This document shows, piece after piece, positions 1-12,083 of a stretch of DNA of 64,000 nt. Position 1 is the first letter of the stretch. Each line of letters begins with the position of its first letter. The notes under the pieces are model-generated. The model made no database searches. It worked only from the letters and a program-made list of their open reading frames with translations, and was not told where the DNA came from. The DNA comes from Aeromicrobium sp. IC_218 (GTDB lineage Bacteria > Actinomycetota > Actinomycetes > Propionibacteriales > Nocardioidaceae): NCBI RefSeq assembly GCF_004336805.1, contig NZ_SJXM01000002.1, positions 349,617 through 413,616 of the forward strand, in the 5' to 3' direction. The position numbers and the translations under genes were made by a program.

Positions 1-11
1 ACCGTCCCAGC

Positions 12-3848
<3,837 letters not shown>

Positions 3849-3992
3849 GTGACCTCCGAGGTGTGTGTCGGGCGGGAGGGCGTCCCCGCCGCGTCACACA
3901 CTCGTCGGCCCCGATTTCGGTTCCCGGGCACGCACGTTGCGCGCAGGTCACGAAACCGCGCTGCGTGTGAACAGCGCGTTACACGGCGCCGG

Positions 3993-5168
3993 TCAGGACA
4001 GCAGCGCGTCGACGAACTCGGCCGGGTCGAACGGCGCCAGGTCGTCCGCGCCCTCGCCGAGGCCGACGAACTTCACCGGCACGCCGAGCGTGCGCTGGAC
4101 GCCGATGACGATGCCGCCCTTGGCGGTGCCGTCGAGCTTGGTCAGCACGACGCCGGAGACCTCGACGACCTCGCTGAAGATCTTGGCCTGGGTCATGCCG
4201 TTCTGGCCCGTGGTGGCGTCGATGACCAGCAGCACCTCGGTGACCGGGGCCTGCTTCTCGATGACCCGCTTGACCTTGCCGAGCTCGTCCATGAGGCCGG
4301 ACTTGGTGTGCAGGCGTCCGGCGGTGTCGACCAGGACGACGTCGACGCCGTCGGTGATGCCCTGCTTCACGGCGTCGAAGCCGACGCTGGCCGGGTCGCC
4401 GCCCTCGGGGCCGCGGACGGTCGGGACGCCGACGCGCTCGCCCCAGGTCTGAAGCTGGTCGGCGGCCGCGGCGCGGAAGGTGTCGGCGGCGCCGAGCAGG
4501 ACGCTGCGGTCCTCGGCGACCAGGACGCGGGCCAGGCGGCCGACGGTCGTGGTCTTGCCGGTGCCGTTGACGCCGACGACGAGCACGACGCCGGGCTTGC
4601 CGTCGTCGCCGACGGTGTGCAGCGTGCGGTCGAGCTCGGGTCCGACGGCCGCGACCAGCTCCTCGCGGAGCACCTCGCGGGCGCGGTCGGGGTCGGCGAC
4701 GCCCTCGACCCGCAGGCGGGTGCGCAGGCTCTCGACCAGGTCCTGGGTGGGCTGCACGCCGACGTCGGCCGCGAGCAGGGTGTCCTCGATCTCCTCCCAG
4801 ACGTCGTCGTCGAGCTTCTCGCGCCCGATCAGCGCGAGCAGGCCCTTGCCCAGGGACGAGTTGGAGCGCGACAGCCGGGCGCGCAGGCGGGCCAGCCGGC
4901 CGGCCGGCGCCTCGGGACGCTCGATCGTCGTGGTGGGCGCGGCCTTCTCGTCGGCCGGCACCTCCTCGAACGGCGGCTCCTCGTCCTCGGACGCCAGGTG
5001 CGGCTCCGGGTGCTCGGGGTGCTCGATCGTCTCGGTGGTGATCTCGTCGAGCACCTCCGGCGGCGGCAGCTCCTTGCGTCCGCGCGAGACGAACAGGCCG
5101 GCGCCGACACCCACCAGGGCGACGAGGGCGACCAGGGCGACGATGAGGATCTCGAGAGTCACGTCCAC
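3993..5168 (-). CDS. ftsY: Signal recognition particle receptor FtsY
   Basis: FtsY is the SRP-dependent GTPase that docks ribosome-SRP complexes at the membrane. The 391-residue protein begins with a hydrophobic helix (residues 4-28) and an acidic linker, as in other actinobacterial FtsY proteins, followed by the NG domain. G motifs are visible: GVNGTGKTTT (G1), DTFRAAAADQL (insertion box), DTAGRLHT (G3) and TKLDGTAKGG (G4). The start is a GTG at 5168. A hexamer TAGGAT (5175-5180) ends 6 nt before it, so the transcript is probably leaderless. In many relatives ftsY lies next to smc; here cydABDC and other genes lie between them. Confidence 0.95.
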   Translation of the reverse strand: MDVTLEILIVALVALVALVGVGAGLFVSRGRKELPPPEVLDEITTETIEHPEHPEPHLASEDEEPPFEEVPADEKAAPTTTIERPEAPAGRLARLRARLSRSNSSLGKGLLALIGREKLDDDVWEEIEDTLLAADVGVQPTQDLVESLRTRLRVEGVADPDRAREVLREELVAAVGPELDRTLHTVGDDGKPGVVLVVGVNGTGKTTTVGRLARVLVAEDRSVLLGAADTFRAAAADQLQTWGERVGVPTVRGPEGGDPASVGFDAVKQGITDGVDVVLVDTAGRLHTKSGLMDELGKVKRVIEKQAPVTEVLLVIDATTGQNGMTQAKIFSEVVEVSGVVLTKLDGTAKGGIVIGVQRTLGVPVKFVGLGEGADDLAPFDPAEFVDALLS

Positions 5169-5287
5169 GCCGCGATCCTATGCGCAGCCGCGACGGCGCC
5201 CGCGCCCGGTGACGGGCCGCGGCCGGCCGTCGTGCCTATGCTCGGCCCCGGGTGCGTGCGGGCCCGGCGCACGGGAGGAGCAGGACG

Positions 5288-5878
5288 ATGACGCGTGCAG
5301 CAGCGGACCGTGACCGCACCGTGACCCTTGCCTGCGCGGCGGGCTTCGTGGCACTGACCGCGCGCTTCGCGCGGGAGCCCCGCCCGCGCGAGGTGCGGCT
5401 GTTCACCGCCCTCAACGACGGTCCGCACGGCGCGTGGCTGCGGGTGCCCCAGCAGCTCGGGACGCCATGGACGCTTCCGGCCGCGAGCGCCTACCTGCTG
5501 CTGCGCGGACGCCGGACGGACGCGCTGGCCGCCGCCGCGGCGCTGCCGCTGGTCAAGGGCCTGGAGGTGCGGACCAAGCGGCTGCTCGACCGGCCCCGCC
5601 CGCTCATGGTCACGCCCACGGCGCTGCGCGACGACGCTCCGGTCGAGGGCCCGTCGCAGCCATCCGGGCACGCCGCCATCGCGGCCGCCGCCACCTACCT
5701 GCTGGCGCCCGCCGTGCCGGCGCCGGTCGCGGGCGTGCTGACGCTCGGCACCGCCGGGGTCTCGTACGTCCGCGTGAACCAGGGAGCGCACTGGCCGAGC
5801 GACGCGGTGACCGGCCTGCTGCTGGGAGTCGGCGCGGCCGCCGGCCTGCGCTGGGGCGCCGCCCGCCTGCTGGGCTGA
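5288..5878 (+). CDS. PAP2-family membrane phosphatase
   Basis: This is a 196-residue type 2 phosphatidic-acid phosphatase-like protein with several hydrophobic helices. The three phosphatase motifs are present: KRLLDRPRP (C1), PSGHA (C2) and VRVNQGAHWPSDAVTG (C3, with the catalytic His and Asp). Such enzymes dephosphorylate lipid phosphates or undecaprenyl pyrophosphate at the outer face of the membrane; the substrate cannot be told from sequence. The ATG at 5288 follows GGGAGGAGCAGG, a good ribosome binding site. The gene is divergent from ftsY and convergent with cydC. Confidence 0.85.
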   Translation: MTRAAADRDRTVTLACAAGFVALTARFAREPRPREVRLFTALNDGPHGAWLRVPQQLGTPWTLPAASAYLLLRGRRTDALAAAAALPLVKGLEVRTKRLLDRPRPLMVTPTALRDDAPVEGPSQPSGHAAIAAAATYLLAPAVPAPVAGVLTLGTAGVSYVRVNQGAHWPSDAVTGLLLGVGAAAGLRWGAARLLG

Positions 5879-5882
5879 GGGG

Positions 5883-5922
5883 ACCGCCGCGGGACGGCAT
5901 GGCCGTGCCGTCCCGCGGCGGT
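5883..5922. terminator. Bidirectional hairpin terminator between the PAP2 gene and cydC
   Basis: A perfect 17-bp stem (5883-5899 with 5906-5922) and a 6-nt loop fill the 47-bp gap between two convergent genes. There is no U-run, which is common for terminators in high-GC actinobacteria. Placement and strength of the stem support termination from both sides. Confidence 0.75.
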
Positions 5923-5925
5923 GGT

Positions 5926-7518
5926 CTAGACGGACGCGGGTGCGTCCAGGTGGACGACCACGTCGGCGCGGGCCAGCACGCGCGGGTCGTGCGAGACGAG
6001 CAGCAGGCTGCGTGCGGGACGCAGGGCCAGCAGGTCGTCGACGAGGGCGTCGGCGGTCTGCTCGTCCAGGTGCTCGGTCGGCTCGTCGAGGACGAGCACG
6101 CGGTGGCCGCCGAGCAGCAGCCGGGCCAGGGCCAGGCGCTGACGCTCGCCGCCGGACAGCCGTCCGCCCCGCTCGCCGGTGCGCGTGTCGAGCCCGTCGG
6201 GCAGCGTCGCCACGAAGTCGGCCAGGCCGGCCAGCTCGAGCGCCTCCCAGAGCCGGGCGTCGTCGGCGGTCGGGTCGCCGACGCGCAGGTTCTCGCGCAG
6301 GGTCGTGTCGAAGACGTGCTCGTCCTGGCCGAGGTAGCCCACGACCGAGCGGACGTCCGCGCCCCGCAGCCGCTCGACGTCCACCCCACCGAGCTCGACC
6401 GAGCCCGCGCGGACCGGGAGCAGCCGCAGCAGCGTCAGCGCGAGGGTGCTCTTGCCGCCGCCGCTGCGTCCGGCGACCGCGACGAGGCCGCCCTCGGGCA
6501 GGTCGAGGTCGATGCCGCGCGCGACGGGGACGTCGCCCCAGCCGACGGCGAGGCCGCGGACCCGCAGGTCGTGACCGGCCGGCAGCGGCGCAGGCGTCTC
6601 GGGGTCCGCCACGGGGGCGGGGGTCTCGTGGAAGGCGCGCAGCCGGCGGTCCGCGGCGTCGGTGACCGCCCGCAGCCCCTCGGCCGCCACGACGTCCGAG
6701 AACGGGTCGACCAGCGCGACCGGGGCGAGCACCAGGACGGCCACCAGCACCGGCGCGAGGCTTCCGTCGGTAGCCACCACCGAGCTGAGCACGACGGCGA
6801 CGCCGGTGGCGAGCAGCACGAGCGCGTTGCCCAGGCCGGTCGTCCAGGCCAGGTGGTTCTGGGCCGCCGCGAGCCGCGCGTCGACGCCCCGCAGGCGCTC
6901 ACGCACCGGCTCCCCCGCCCCGTAGGCGACCAGGTCGGGAGCGTTGAGCACCAGCTCGGACGCCTCGGAGGCCAGCTCGCCACGCAGGGGCGCGACCTGC
7001 GCCTGCCGGCTCGCCTCGACCCAGCGGGTCAGCAGGTGCACGCCGGCGGCGGTGACGACGGCCGTGGCCAGCACGACGAGCGCGGCGCGCCAGTCCAGGA
7101 AGGCGAGCAGCGAGACCACCACCAGGACGCTGATCGACGTGACCGTCCACGGCAGCCGGACGCGCAGCAGCCGGTCCTGGCCGGACTCCACGTCCGCCAC
7201 GACCCGGCTCACCAGGTCGCCGCGCCGCGTGTCACCGAGCCCGCCGGGGGCGAGCCGGTCGAGGTCGTCGTAGACCGCGAGCCGCTGGCGGGTGGCGAGC
7301 CCGAAGGCCGCGTCGTGGGTCAGCAGCCGCTCGCCGTAGCGCAGCGCCGCCCGGGCGATGCCGAAGAAGCGGACGCCGACGATGGCGACCATGAGGTACA
7401 TGACCGGCGGCTGCTCGGCGGCCCGCGAGATGAGCCAGGCCGAGACCAGCAGCAGGCCGATAGCGGCCAGCTGGGACAGCGTGCCGAGCAGGGTGCCGAG
7501 GACCAGACGCCTCTTCAT
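5926..7518 (-). CDS. cydC: Thiol reductant ABC exporter, CydC subunit
   Basis: CydC is one half of the heterodimeric CydDC ABC transporter, which exports glutathione or cysteine-type reductants and is needed to assemble cytochrome bd. The 530-residue protein has an N-terminal six-helix membrane domain and a C-terminal ATPase with Walker A GRSGGGKST, signature LSGGERQRLALARLLL and Walker B VLVLDEPTEHLD. It starts with ATG at 7518, overlapping the cydD stop by 4 bp (ATGA). It is the last gene of cydABDC and ends at a hairpin shared with the convergent PAP2 gene. Confidence 0.9.
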   Translation of the reverse strand: MKRRLVLGTLLGTLSQLAAIGLLLVSAWLISRAAEQPPVMYLMVAIVGVRFFGIARAALRYGERLLTHDAAFGLATRQRLAVYDDLDRLAPGGLGDTRRGDLVSRVVADVESGQDRLLRVRLPWTVTSISVLVVVSLLAFLDWRAALVVLATAVVTAAGVHLLTRWVEASRQAQVAPLRGELASEASELVLNAPDLVAYGAGEPVRERLRGVDARLAAAQNHLAWTTGLGNALVLLATGVAVVLSSVVATDGSLAPVLVAVLVLAPVALVDPFSDVVAAEGLRAVTDAADRRLRAFHETPAPVADPETPAPLPAGHDLRVRGLAVGWGDVPVARGIDLDLPEGGLVAVAGRSGGGKSTLALTLLRLLPVRAGSVELGGVDVERLRGADVRSVVGYLGQDEHVFDTTLRENLRVGDPTADDARLWEALELAGLADFVATLPDGLDTRTGERGGRLSGGERQRLALARLLLGGHRVLVLDEPTEHLDEQTADALVDDLLALRPARSLLLVSHDPRVLARADVVVHLDAPASV

Positions 7519-9140
7519 CGGACTGTCACCTCCTGCCGTCCACCGACGGCGATCGTCGTGTCGGCCGCCGCGACCACGTCGCGGTGGTGGGCCACCACGA
7601 CCACGGTGGCGCCCAGGTCGCGCAGGCTGCGGAGCACGGTGGCCTCGGCCGCCGCGTCGAGACCGGCGGTCGGCTCGTCCATGAGGACGAGGCGCGCGTC
7701 GCCGCGACGCACGGCCAGCAGCGCGCGGGCGATGCCGACCCGGCGCCGCTCCCCCGCCGACAGGTCACGTCCCTGGTCCTCCAGCACCCGGTCGAGCGGG
7801 AGGTCGGGGGCGCCGGCGTCGGCCAGGGCCCGCGCGACGTCGTCGTCGGACGCGTCGCCGGCACCGAGCCGGACGTTCGCGGCGACGCTGTCGCGGAGCA
7901 GCCCGGGCACCTGCGGCACCCAGGCGACCTGGCGCCGCCAGGCGGCGGGGTCGGCGCCCGCCAGGTCGACGCCGCCGACCATCACCCGTCCCGTCGTGGG
8001 GCGCAGGAAGCCGAGCAGGACGTCCAGCAGGGTCGACTTGCCCGAGCCGGACGGCCCGGTGAGCGCGACGAACGAGCCCGGCTCGATCGTCGCGGTGACC
8101 GGCGCCAGCACGGGCACGTCGCGTCCGTCGCGCGTCACGCCGACCGCGTCCAGCACCACCGGCGCACCGGCCACGGACGGGACGGTCGCGGTGCCGTCGG
8201 CCCGGTCGTACTCGAGCAGGTCGAGCGCGTCGGCCGCCGCGCCCACGCCCTCCTGGCTCGCGTGGAAGTGGGCACCCATCTGGCGCACCGGCAGGAACGC
8301 CTCGGGCGCGAGCAGCAGGACGAACAGGCCGGGAGCCAGGTCCATGTGCCCCTCGACGACGCGCAGGCCGATGCTCACCGCGACGAGCGCGACGCAGATG
8401 GTCGAGAACAGCTCCAGCACGAAGCCGGACAGGAACGCCATGCGCAGCGCCTTGACCGACTCGCGACGGTGCTGGTCGCCGACCTTGCGCAGACCCGCGT
8501 CCTGGCGGCGGCCGTGCACCTTCAGCACCCGCAGGCCGTCGAGCACGTCGCCGAAGTGGGCGCCCAGGCGCTGCAGCGCCTCGTACCGGCGGTCGACCTT
8601 GTCGCGGGTCAGCTTGCCGACCAGCACCAGGAACATGACCACCAGCGGCAGCGTGATTGCGACCGTGACCGCGGCGAGCAGGTCGGTCGTGGCGATGGCG
8701 ACGACGACGGTGGCCGGCACCAGCGCGGTGAGCACCAGCTGGGGCAGGAACTTGCCGAAGTACGGGTCGAGCGCGTCCAGGCCGGGGCCGAGCAGGCCCA
8801 CCACCCGGGACGCCTCCGGCCGGTCCCCGACCCGCCGCGGGTCCAGGACGGCGGCGGTGACCTCGTCGCGCAGTCCGCTCTTGACCGCGACGGAGGCACG
8901 CTCGGACAGCAGCGCGTGCACCCAGGCCAGGCCGGCGCGGGCGGTGAAGCACAGCGCCACTCCGGTCAGCAGGGCCGCCGTCGCCGAGCGTCCCTCGAAC
9001 CCCCGCGCGATGAGCCAGGCCAGCAGGGCGGCCTGGGCGACGACGACCACGGCGGTCGCCACGCCGACCGCGACGCTGGCGGCGAGGTAGCGGCGCACCG
9101 CGCGCGAGCGGCGCACCAGGCGGGGGTCGAGGGGCTTCAT
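7515..9140 (-). CDS. cydD: Thiol reductant ABC exporter, CydD subunit
   Basis: CydD is the partner half-transporter of CydC. The 541-residue protein has an N-terminal transmembrane region and an ATPase domain with Walker A GPSGSGKST, signature LSAGERRRVGIARALL and Walker B LVLMDEPTAGLD. The gene starts 16 bp after cydB and overlaps cydC, so it belongs to one cydABDC transcript. The CydD/CydC assignment follows gene order and general similarity; the two subunits are paralogues. Confidence 0.9.
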   Translation of the reverse strand: MKPLDPRLVRRSRAVRRYLAASVAVGVATAVVVVAQAALLAWLIARGFEGRSATAALLTGVALCFTARAGLAWVHALLSERASVAVKSGLRDEVTAAVLDPRRVGDRPEASRVVGLLGPGLDALDPYFGKFLPQLVLTALVPATVVVAIATTDLLAAVTVAITLPLVVMFLVLVGKLTRDKVDRRYEALQRLGAHFGDVLDGLRVLKVHGRRQDAGLRKVGDQHRRESVKALRMAFLSGFVLELFSTICVALVAVSIGLRVVEGHMDLAPGLFVLLLAPEAFLPVRQMGAHFHASQEGVGAAADALDLLEYDRADGTATVPSVAGAPVVLDAVGVTRDGRDVPVLAPVTATIEPGSFVALTGPSGSGKSTLLDVLLGFLRPTTGRVMVGGVDLAGADPAAWRRQVAWVPQVPGLLRDSVAANVRLGAGDASDDDVARALADAGAPDLPLDRVLEDQGRDLSAGERRRVGIARALLAVRRGDARLVLMDEPTAGLDAAAEATVLRSLRDLGATVVVVAHHRDVVAAADTTIAVGGRQEVTVR

Positions 9141-9156
9141 GCTCGGTCCTTCCCGG

Positions 9157-10170
9157 TCAGGACGCGGCGAGGGTCTCGGTCGGGATGTGGTGCGTCCCGA
9201 TCCGCTTGCGGAAGACCCAGTACGACCAGGCCTGGTAGCCCAGCACGATCGGGGTGAACAGCCCGGCGACCCAGGTCATGATCGTCAGCGTGTAGTCCGT
9301 CGAGGACGCGTTCTCGACGGTCAGGTTCCAGGCCGGGTCCAGCGAGCTGGGCATGACGTCCGGGAACAGGCCGGTGAAGAGCATCACCGTGACCAGCGCG
9401 ATCGCGGCGAAGGTGCCGGTGAACGCCCACCCGTCGCGCTGCGCGACCGCGGCGAGCAGTCCGCCGACGAAGGCCAGCGCGGCCAGGGCACCGAGCACCC
9501 ACACCGCCGTCTGGTCCTGGTCCATGCCGGTCCAGAAGATGAAGACGACGGCGAGCAGCGCGGCCCCGAGGCCGGCCTTGACCGCGAGCGCGTTGGCCCG
9601 CTGGCGGATGTCGCCGACGGTCTTGAGCGACACGAACATCGCGCCGTGCACCAGGAAGACGGTCAGGGTGACGAGGCCGCCGAGCAGCGCGTACGGGTTG
9701 AGCAGGTCGAGCAGGGTGCCGACGAACTCCTTGTCGGCATCGATCGGCACGCCGCGGACGATGTTGCTCAGCGCGACGCCCCACAGGAACGCGGGCAGGA
9801 ACGAGCCGACGATGATCGCGCGGTCCCAGCCGCGCTTCCACGACTCGCCGCCGCGCTTGTGCCGGTACTCGAACCCGACCGCGCGGATGATGAGCGCCAC
9901 GAGGATCGCGAACAGCGGCAGGTAGAAGCCGCTGAACAGCGTCGCGTACCACTCGGGGAACGCCGCGAACGTGGCGCCGCCGGCCACGATGAGCCAGACC
10001 TCGTTGCCGTCCCAGACCGGGCCGATCGTGTTGAGCAGCACGCGCCGCTCGGTGTCGTTGCGGCCCATGACGGCCATGAGCATGCCGACCCCGAAGTCGA
10101 ACCCTTCGAGGGTGAGGTAGCCGACCCACAGGACGGCGATGAGGATGAACCAGACGGTGGTGAGCTCCAT
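9157..10170 (-). CDS. cydB: Cytochrome bd ubiquinol/menaquinol oxidase subunit II
   Basis: CydB is the second membrane subunit of the bd-type terminal oxidase, which reduces oxygen with high affinity. The protein (337 residues) begins MELTTVWFILIAVLWVGYL and continues with GFDFGVGML, the typical CydB N-terminus that contacts heme b595/d. About nine hydrophobic helices follow. The ATG at 10170 follows GAGAGGCCCTGCC. It lies 11 bp downstream of cydA. Confidence 0.93.
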   Translation of the reverse strand: MELTTVWFILIAVLWVGYLTLEGFDFGVGMLMAVMGRNDTERRVLLNTIGPVWDGNEVWLIVAGGATFAAFPEWYATLFSGFYLPLFAILVALIIRAVGFEYRHKRGGESWKRGWDRAIIVGSFLPAFLWGVALSNIVRGVPIDADKEFVGTLLDLLNPYALLGGLVTLTVFLVHGAMFVSLKTVGDIRQRANALAVKAGLGAALLAVVFIFWTGMDQDQTAVWVLGALAALAFVGGLLAAVAQRDGWAFTGTFAAIALVTVMLFTGLFPDVMPSSLDPAWNLTVENASSTDYTLTIMTWVAGLFTPIVLGYQAWSYWVFRKRIGTHHIPTETLAAS

Positions 10171-10181
10171 GGCAGGGCCTC

Positions 10182-11594
10182 TCAGTACGCGAACGCCAGG
10201 GGCGTGTCGTCGTCGACGTCGTCGGGGTGGCGGGGCGCGGCCTCGTCCGGCAGGCCCTTGTCGATGTAGGTGAGCAGGAGCTTGACCTCGATGACGGCCA
10301 GGACGCCGTACAGCGCGGTGAAGCCGATGAGGGACGTCAGGACGGTGCCGGCGCTGACGCCGGGCGAGACGCCGGCCGCGGTCGGCAGCATCCCGAACAC
10401 CAGCCAGGGCTGGCGGCCCATCTCGGTGAAGATCCAGCCGAAGGAGTTGCCGAACAGCGGCAGGAAGGGCAGCACGACGCAGAGCCAGGCCCATCGACGG
10501 TGGGTCAGCGTGCGGCCCTTGCGGGTCACCCACAGCAGCAGCGCGCCCGCGGCCGCCGCGGCCATGCCGAGAGCGATCATCCAGCGGAAGGCCCAGTAGG
10601 TGACCGGGATGTTCGGCGAGTACTTCACGCCCTCGCCGTACTTGGCCTCGTACTCCGCCTGCAGGCTGTTGATGCCGCGCACCTCGGAGTCGAGGTCGCC
10701 GTTGGCCAGGTACGACAGCAGGTGCGGCACCTTGATCGACCACAGCTCGTGCTTCCCGTCGGGCGTGCCGACGGTGAGGATCGAGAAGGACGCCGGCTGC
10801 TCGTCCTCGTAGAGGCCCTCGGCGGCGGCCATCTTCATGGGCTGCACGTCCATCATCACCTTCGACTGCATGTCGCCGGTGATGGCGACGCCGAGGCCGG
10901 AGATGACGAGGGTGACGGCGCCGAGCCGCATCGCCGTGCGCCAGGTGTCGGCGTGGCCGTCGTCCGAGCGGCGCACGAGGCGCCACAGGGCGACGCCGGC
11001 GACGAAGCCGCCGCCGACCAGGAAGCAGGCGGTGATCTGGTGCGGGAAGGTGACGAGCACGACCGGGTTGGTCATGACCGCCCAGAAGTCGGTGAGCTCG
11101 GCGCGGTTCAGCGTCTCGTTGAAGGTGAACCCGACCGGGTTCTGCATGAACGAGTTCGCGGCGAGGATGAAGTAGGCGCTCAGCAGCGTGCCGAACGCGG
11201 CGATCCAGATGGTCGCCAGGTGCACCCCGGGCCGCAGCTTCTCCCAGCCGAAGATCCACAGGCCGAGGAACGTCGACTCCAGGAAGAACGCGAGCAGGCC
11301 CTCGATGGCCAGCGGGGCACCGAAGATGTCGCCGACGAAGCGGGAGTAGTCGCTCCAGTTCATGCCGAACTGGAACTCCTGCACGATGCCGGTGACGATG
11401 CCCATCGCGAAGTTGATGAGGAAGAGCTTGCCGAAGAACTTGGTGAGCCGGAGGTACTTCTCGTCCTGCGTGCGGAACCACGCGGTCTGCAGCCCGGCGA
11501 CCAGGAACGACAGTCCGATCGTGATCGGGACGAAGAAGAAGTGGTAGACGGTGGTGATGCCGAACTGCCACCGCGCGATCTCGAGTGCTTCCAT
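10182..11594 (-). CDS. cydA: Cytochrome bd oxidase subunit I
   Basis: CydA carries the quinol-binding site and hemes of cytochrome bd. The 470-residue protein shows the N-terminal axial histidine in TVYHFF (His18), the quinol-site motif KVPHLLS and the conserved EMGRQPWLVFG. The quinol loop is short, as in non-enterobacterial enzymes. A ribosome binding site (AGGACC) precedes ATG 11594. It heads cydABDC, and its upstream region contains three BlaI-type operators shared with a divergent blaI gene. That makes derepression by the BlaI system a reasonable hypothesis. Confidence 0.95.
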   Translation of the reverse strand: MEALEIARWQFGITTVYHFFFVPITIGLSFLVAGLQTAWFRTQDEKYLRLTKFFGKLFLINFAMGIVTGIVQEFQFGMNWSDYSRFVGDIFGAPLAIEGLLAFFLESTFLGLWIFGWEKLRPGVHLATIWIAAFGTLLSAYFILAANSFMQNPVGFTFNETLNRAELTDFWAVMTNPVVLVTFPHQITACFLVGGGFVAGVALWRLVRRSDDGHADTWRTAMRLGAVTLVISGLGVAITGDMQSKVMMDVQPMKMAAAEGLYEDEQPASFSILTVGTPDGKHELWSIKVPHLLSYLANGDLDSEVRGINSLQAEYEAKYGEGVKYSPNIPVTYWAFRWMIALGMAAAAAGALLLWVTRKGRTLTHRRWAWLCVVLPFLPLFGNSFGWIFTEMGRQPWLVFGMLPTAAGVSPGVSAGTVLTSLIGFTALYGVLAVIEVKLLLTYIDKGLPDEAAPRHPDDVDDDTPLAFAY

Positions 11595-11621
11595 GCGAGA
11601 GGTCCTTCGGAAGAGCCGAAC

Positions 11622-11638
11622 TACTACGAGTCGTAGTA
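11622..11638. promoter_or_regulatory. BlaI/MecI-type operator 1 (cydA-proximal)
   Basis: TACTACGAGTCGTAGTA is a perfect 8-1-8 palindrome. It carries the TACTAC/GTAGTA half-sites expected for BlaI/MecI-family repressors. It lies 28 bp upstream of the cydA start codon. Confidence 0.85.
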
Positions 11639-11640
11639 AC

Positions 11641-11657
11641 TACTACGGAGCGTAGTA
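11641..11657. promoter_or_regulatory. BlaI/MecI-type operator 2
   Basis: TACTACGGAGCGTAGTA is a 7-3-7 palindrome with the same half-sites. Its centre is 19 bp from that of operator 1, close to two helical turns, so two dimers could bind side by side. Confidence 0.85.
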
Positions 11658-11683
11658 CGATGGATCGCACGGTCACAACGAGG

Positions 11684-11700
11684 TACTACCTGACGTAGTA
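11684..11700. promoter_or_regulatory. BlaI/MecI-type operator 3 (blaI-proximal)
   Basis: TACTACCTGACGTAGTA has 6-bp half-sites separated by 5 bp. It ends 14 bp before the blaI ATG and fits autorepression. Confidence 0.82.
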
Positions 11701-11714
11701 GAGGGGTTGGTCAC

Positions 11715-12083
11715 ATGCCGCGGCTCGGGGAGCTGGAGCGCTCGGTCATGAACGCGCTCTGGGACGCGCCCGCACCCCTGACAGTGCGCGAGGTGCAGGA
11801 GAAGCTCGACGAGCGCGACCTGGCCTACACGACCGTCATGACCGTGCTGGACCGGCTGGACAAGAAGGACATGGTCGTGCGCGAGCGCGACGGACGCGCC
11901 TACCGCTACGGCCCCGCCGTCACCCGCGACGCCGCGACGTCCGAGCTGCTGCACGCCGTGCTCGACAGCGCCGGCGACGACCGCACCGCGGCTCTCGTCC
12001 ACTTCGCCCGCACCGTCGACCCGTCCGAGGCGGCCGCCCTGCGCAGCGCCCTCGACGAGATCCTGGCGATGGACGACCGGTGA
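11715..12083 (+). CDS. blaI: BlaI/MecI/CopY-family transcriptional repressor
   Basis: This 122-residue winged-helix protein has the typical BlaI opening (LGELERSVMNALWD), a recognition helix region LAYTTVMTVLDRLDKKDMV and an acidic C-terminal dimerisation helix. Family members bind TACTAC/GTAGTA palindromes as dimers and are inactivated by cleavage. Three such sites lie in the 120-bp gap to cydA. The stop overlaps the start of an M56 metallopeptidase, the usual partner. Ligands are not evident; there is no beta-lactamase nearby. Confidence 0.9.
   Translation: MPRLGELERSVMNALWDAPAPLTVREVQEKLDERDLAYTTVMTVLDRLDKKDMVVRERDGRAYRYGPAVTRDAATSELLHAVLDSAGDDRTAALVHFARTVDPSEAAALRSALDEILAMDDR

Noticed and set aside
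3849..3992. Possible GlnR box upstream of amtB
   Set aside because: GTCAC, GAAAC and GTTAC elements occur, but their spacing does not follow the GTNAC-N6-GAAAC pattern, so I do not list a site.
5434..9090. Long plus-strand frame opposite cydC and cydD, and similar ones at 2526-5291, 31550-34795 and 36989-41122
   Set aside because: They mirror real genes on the other strand, have Arg/Ala/Gly-rich low-complexity translations and no domain; this is expected at very high G+C.
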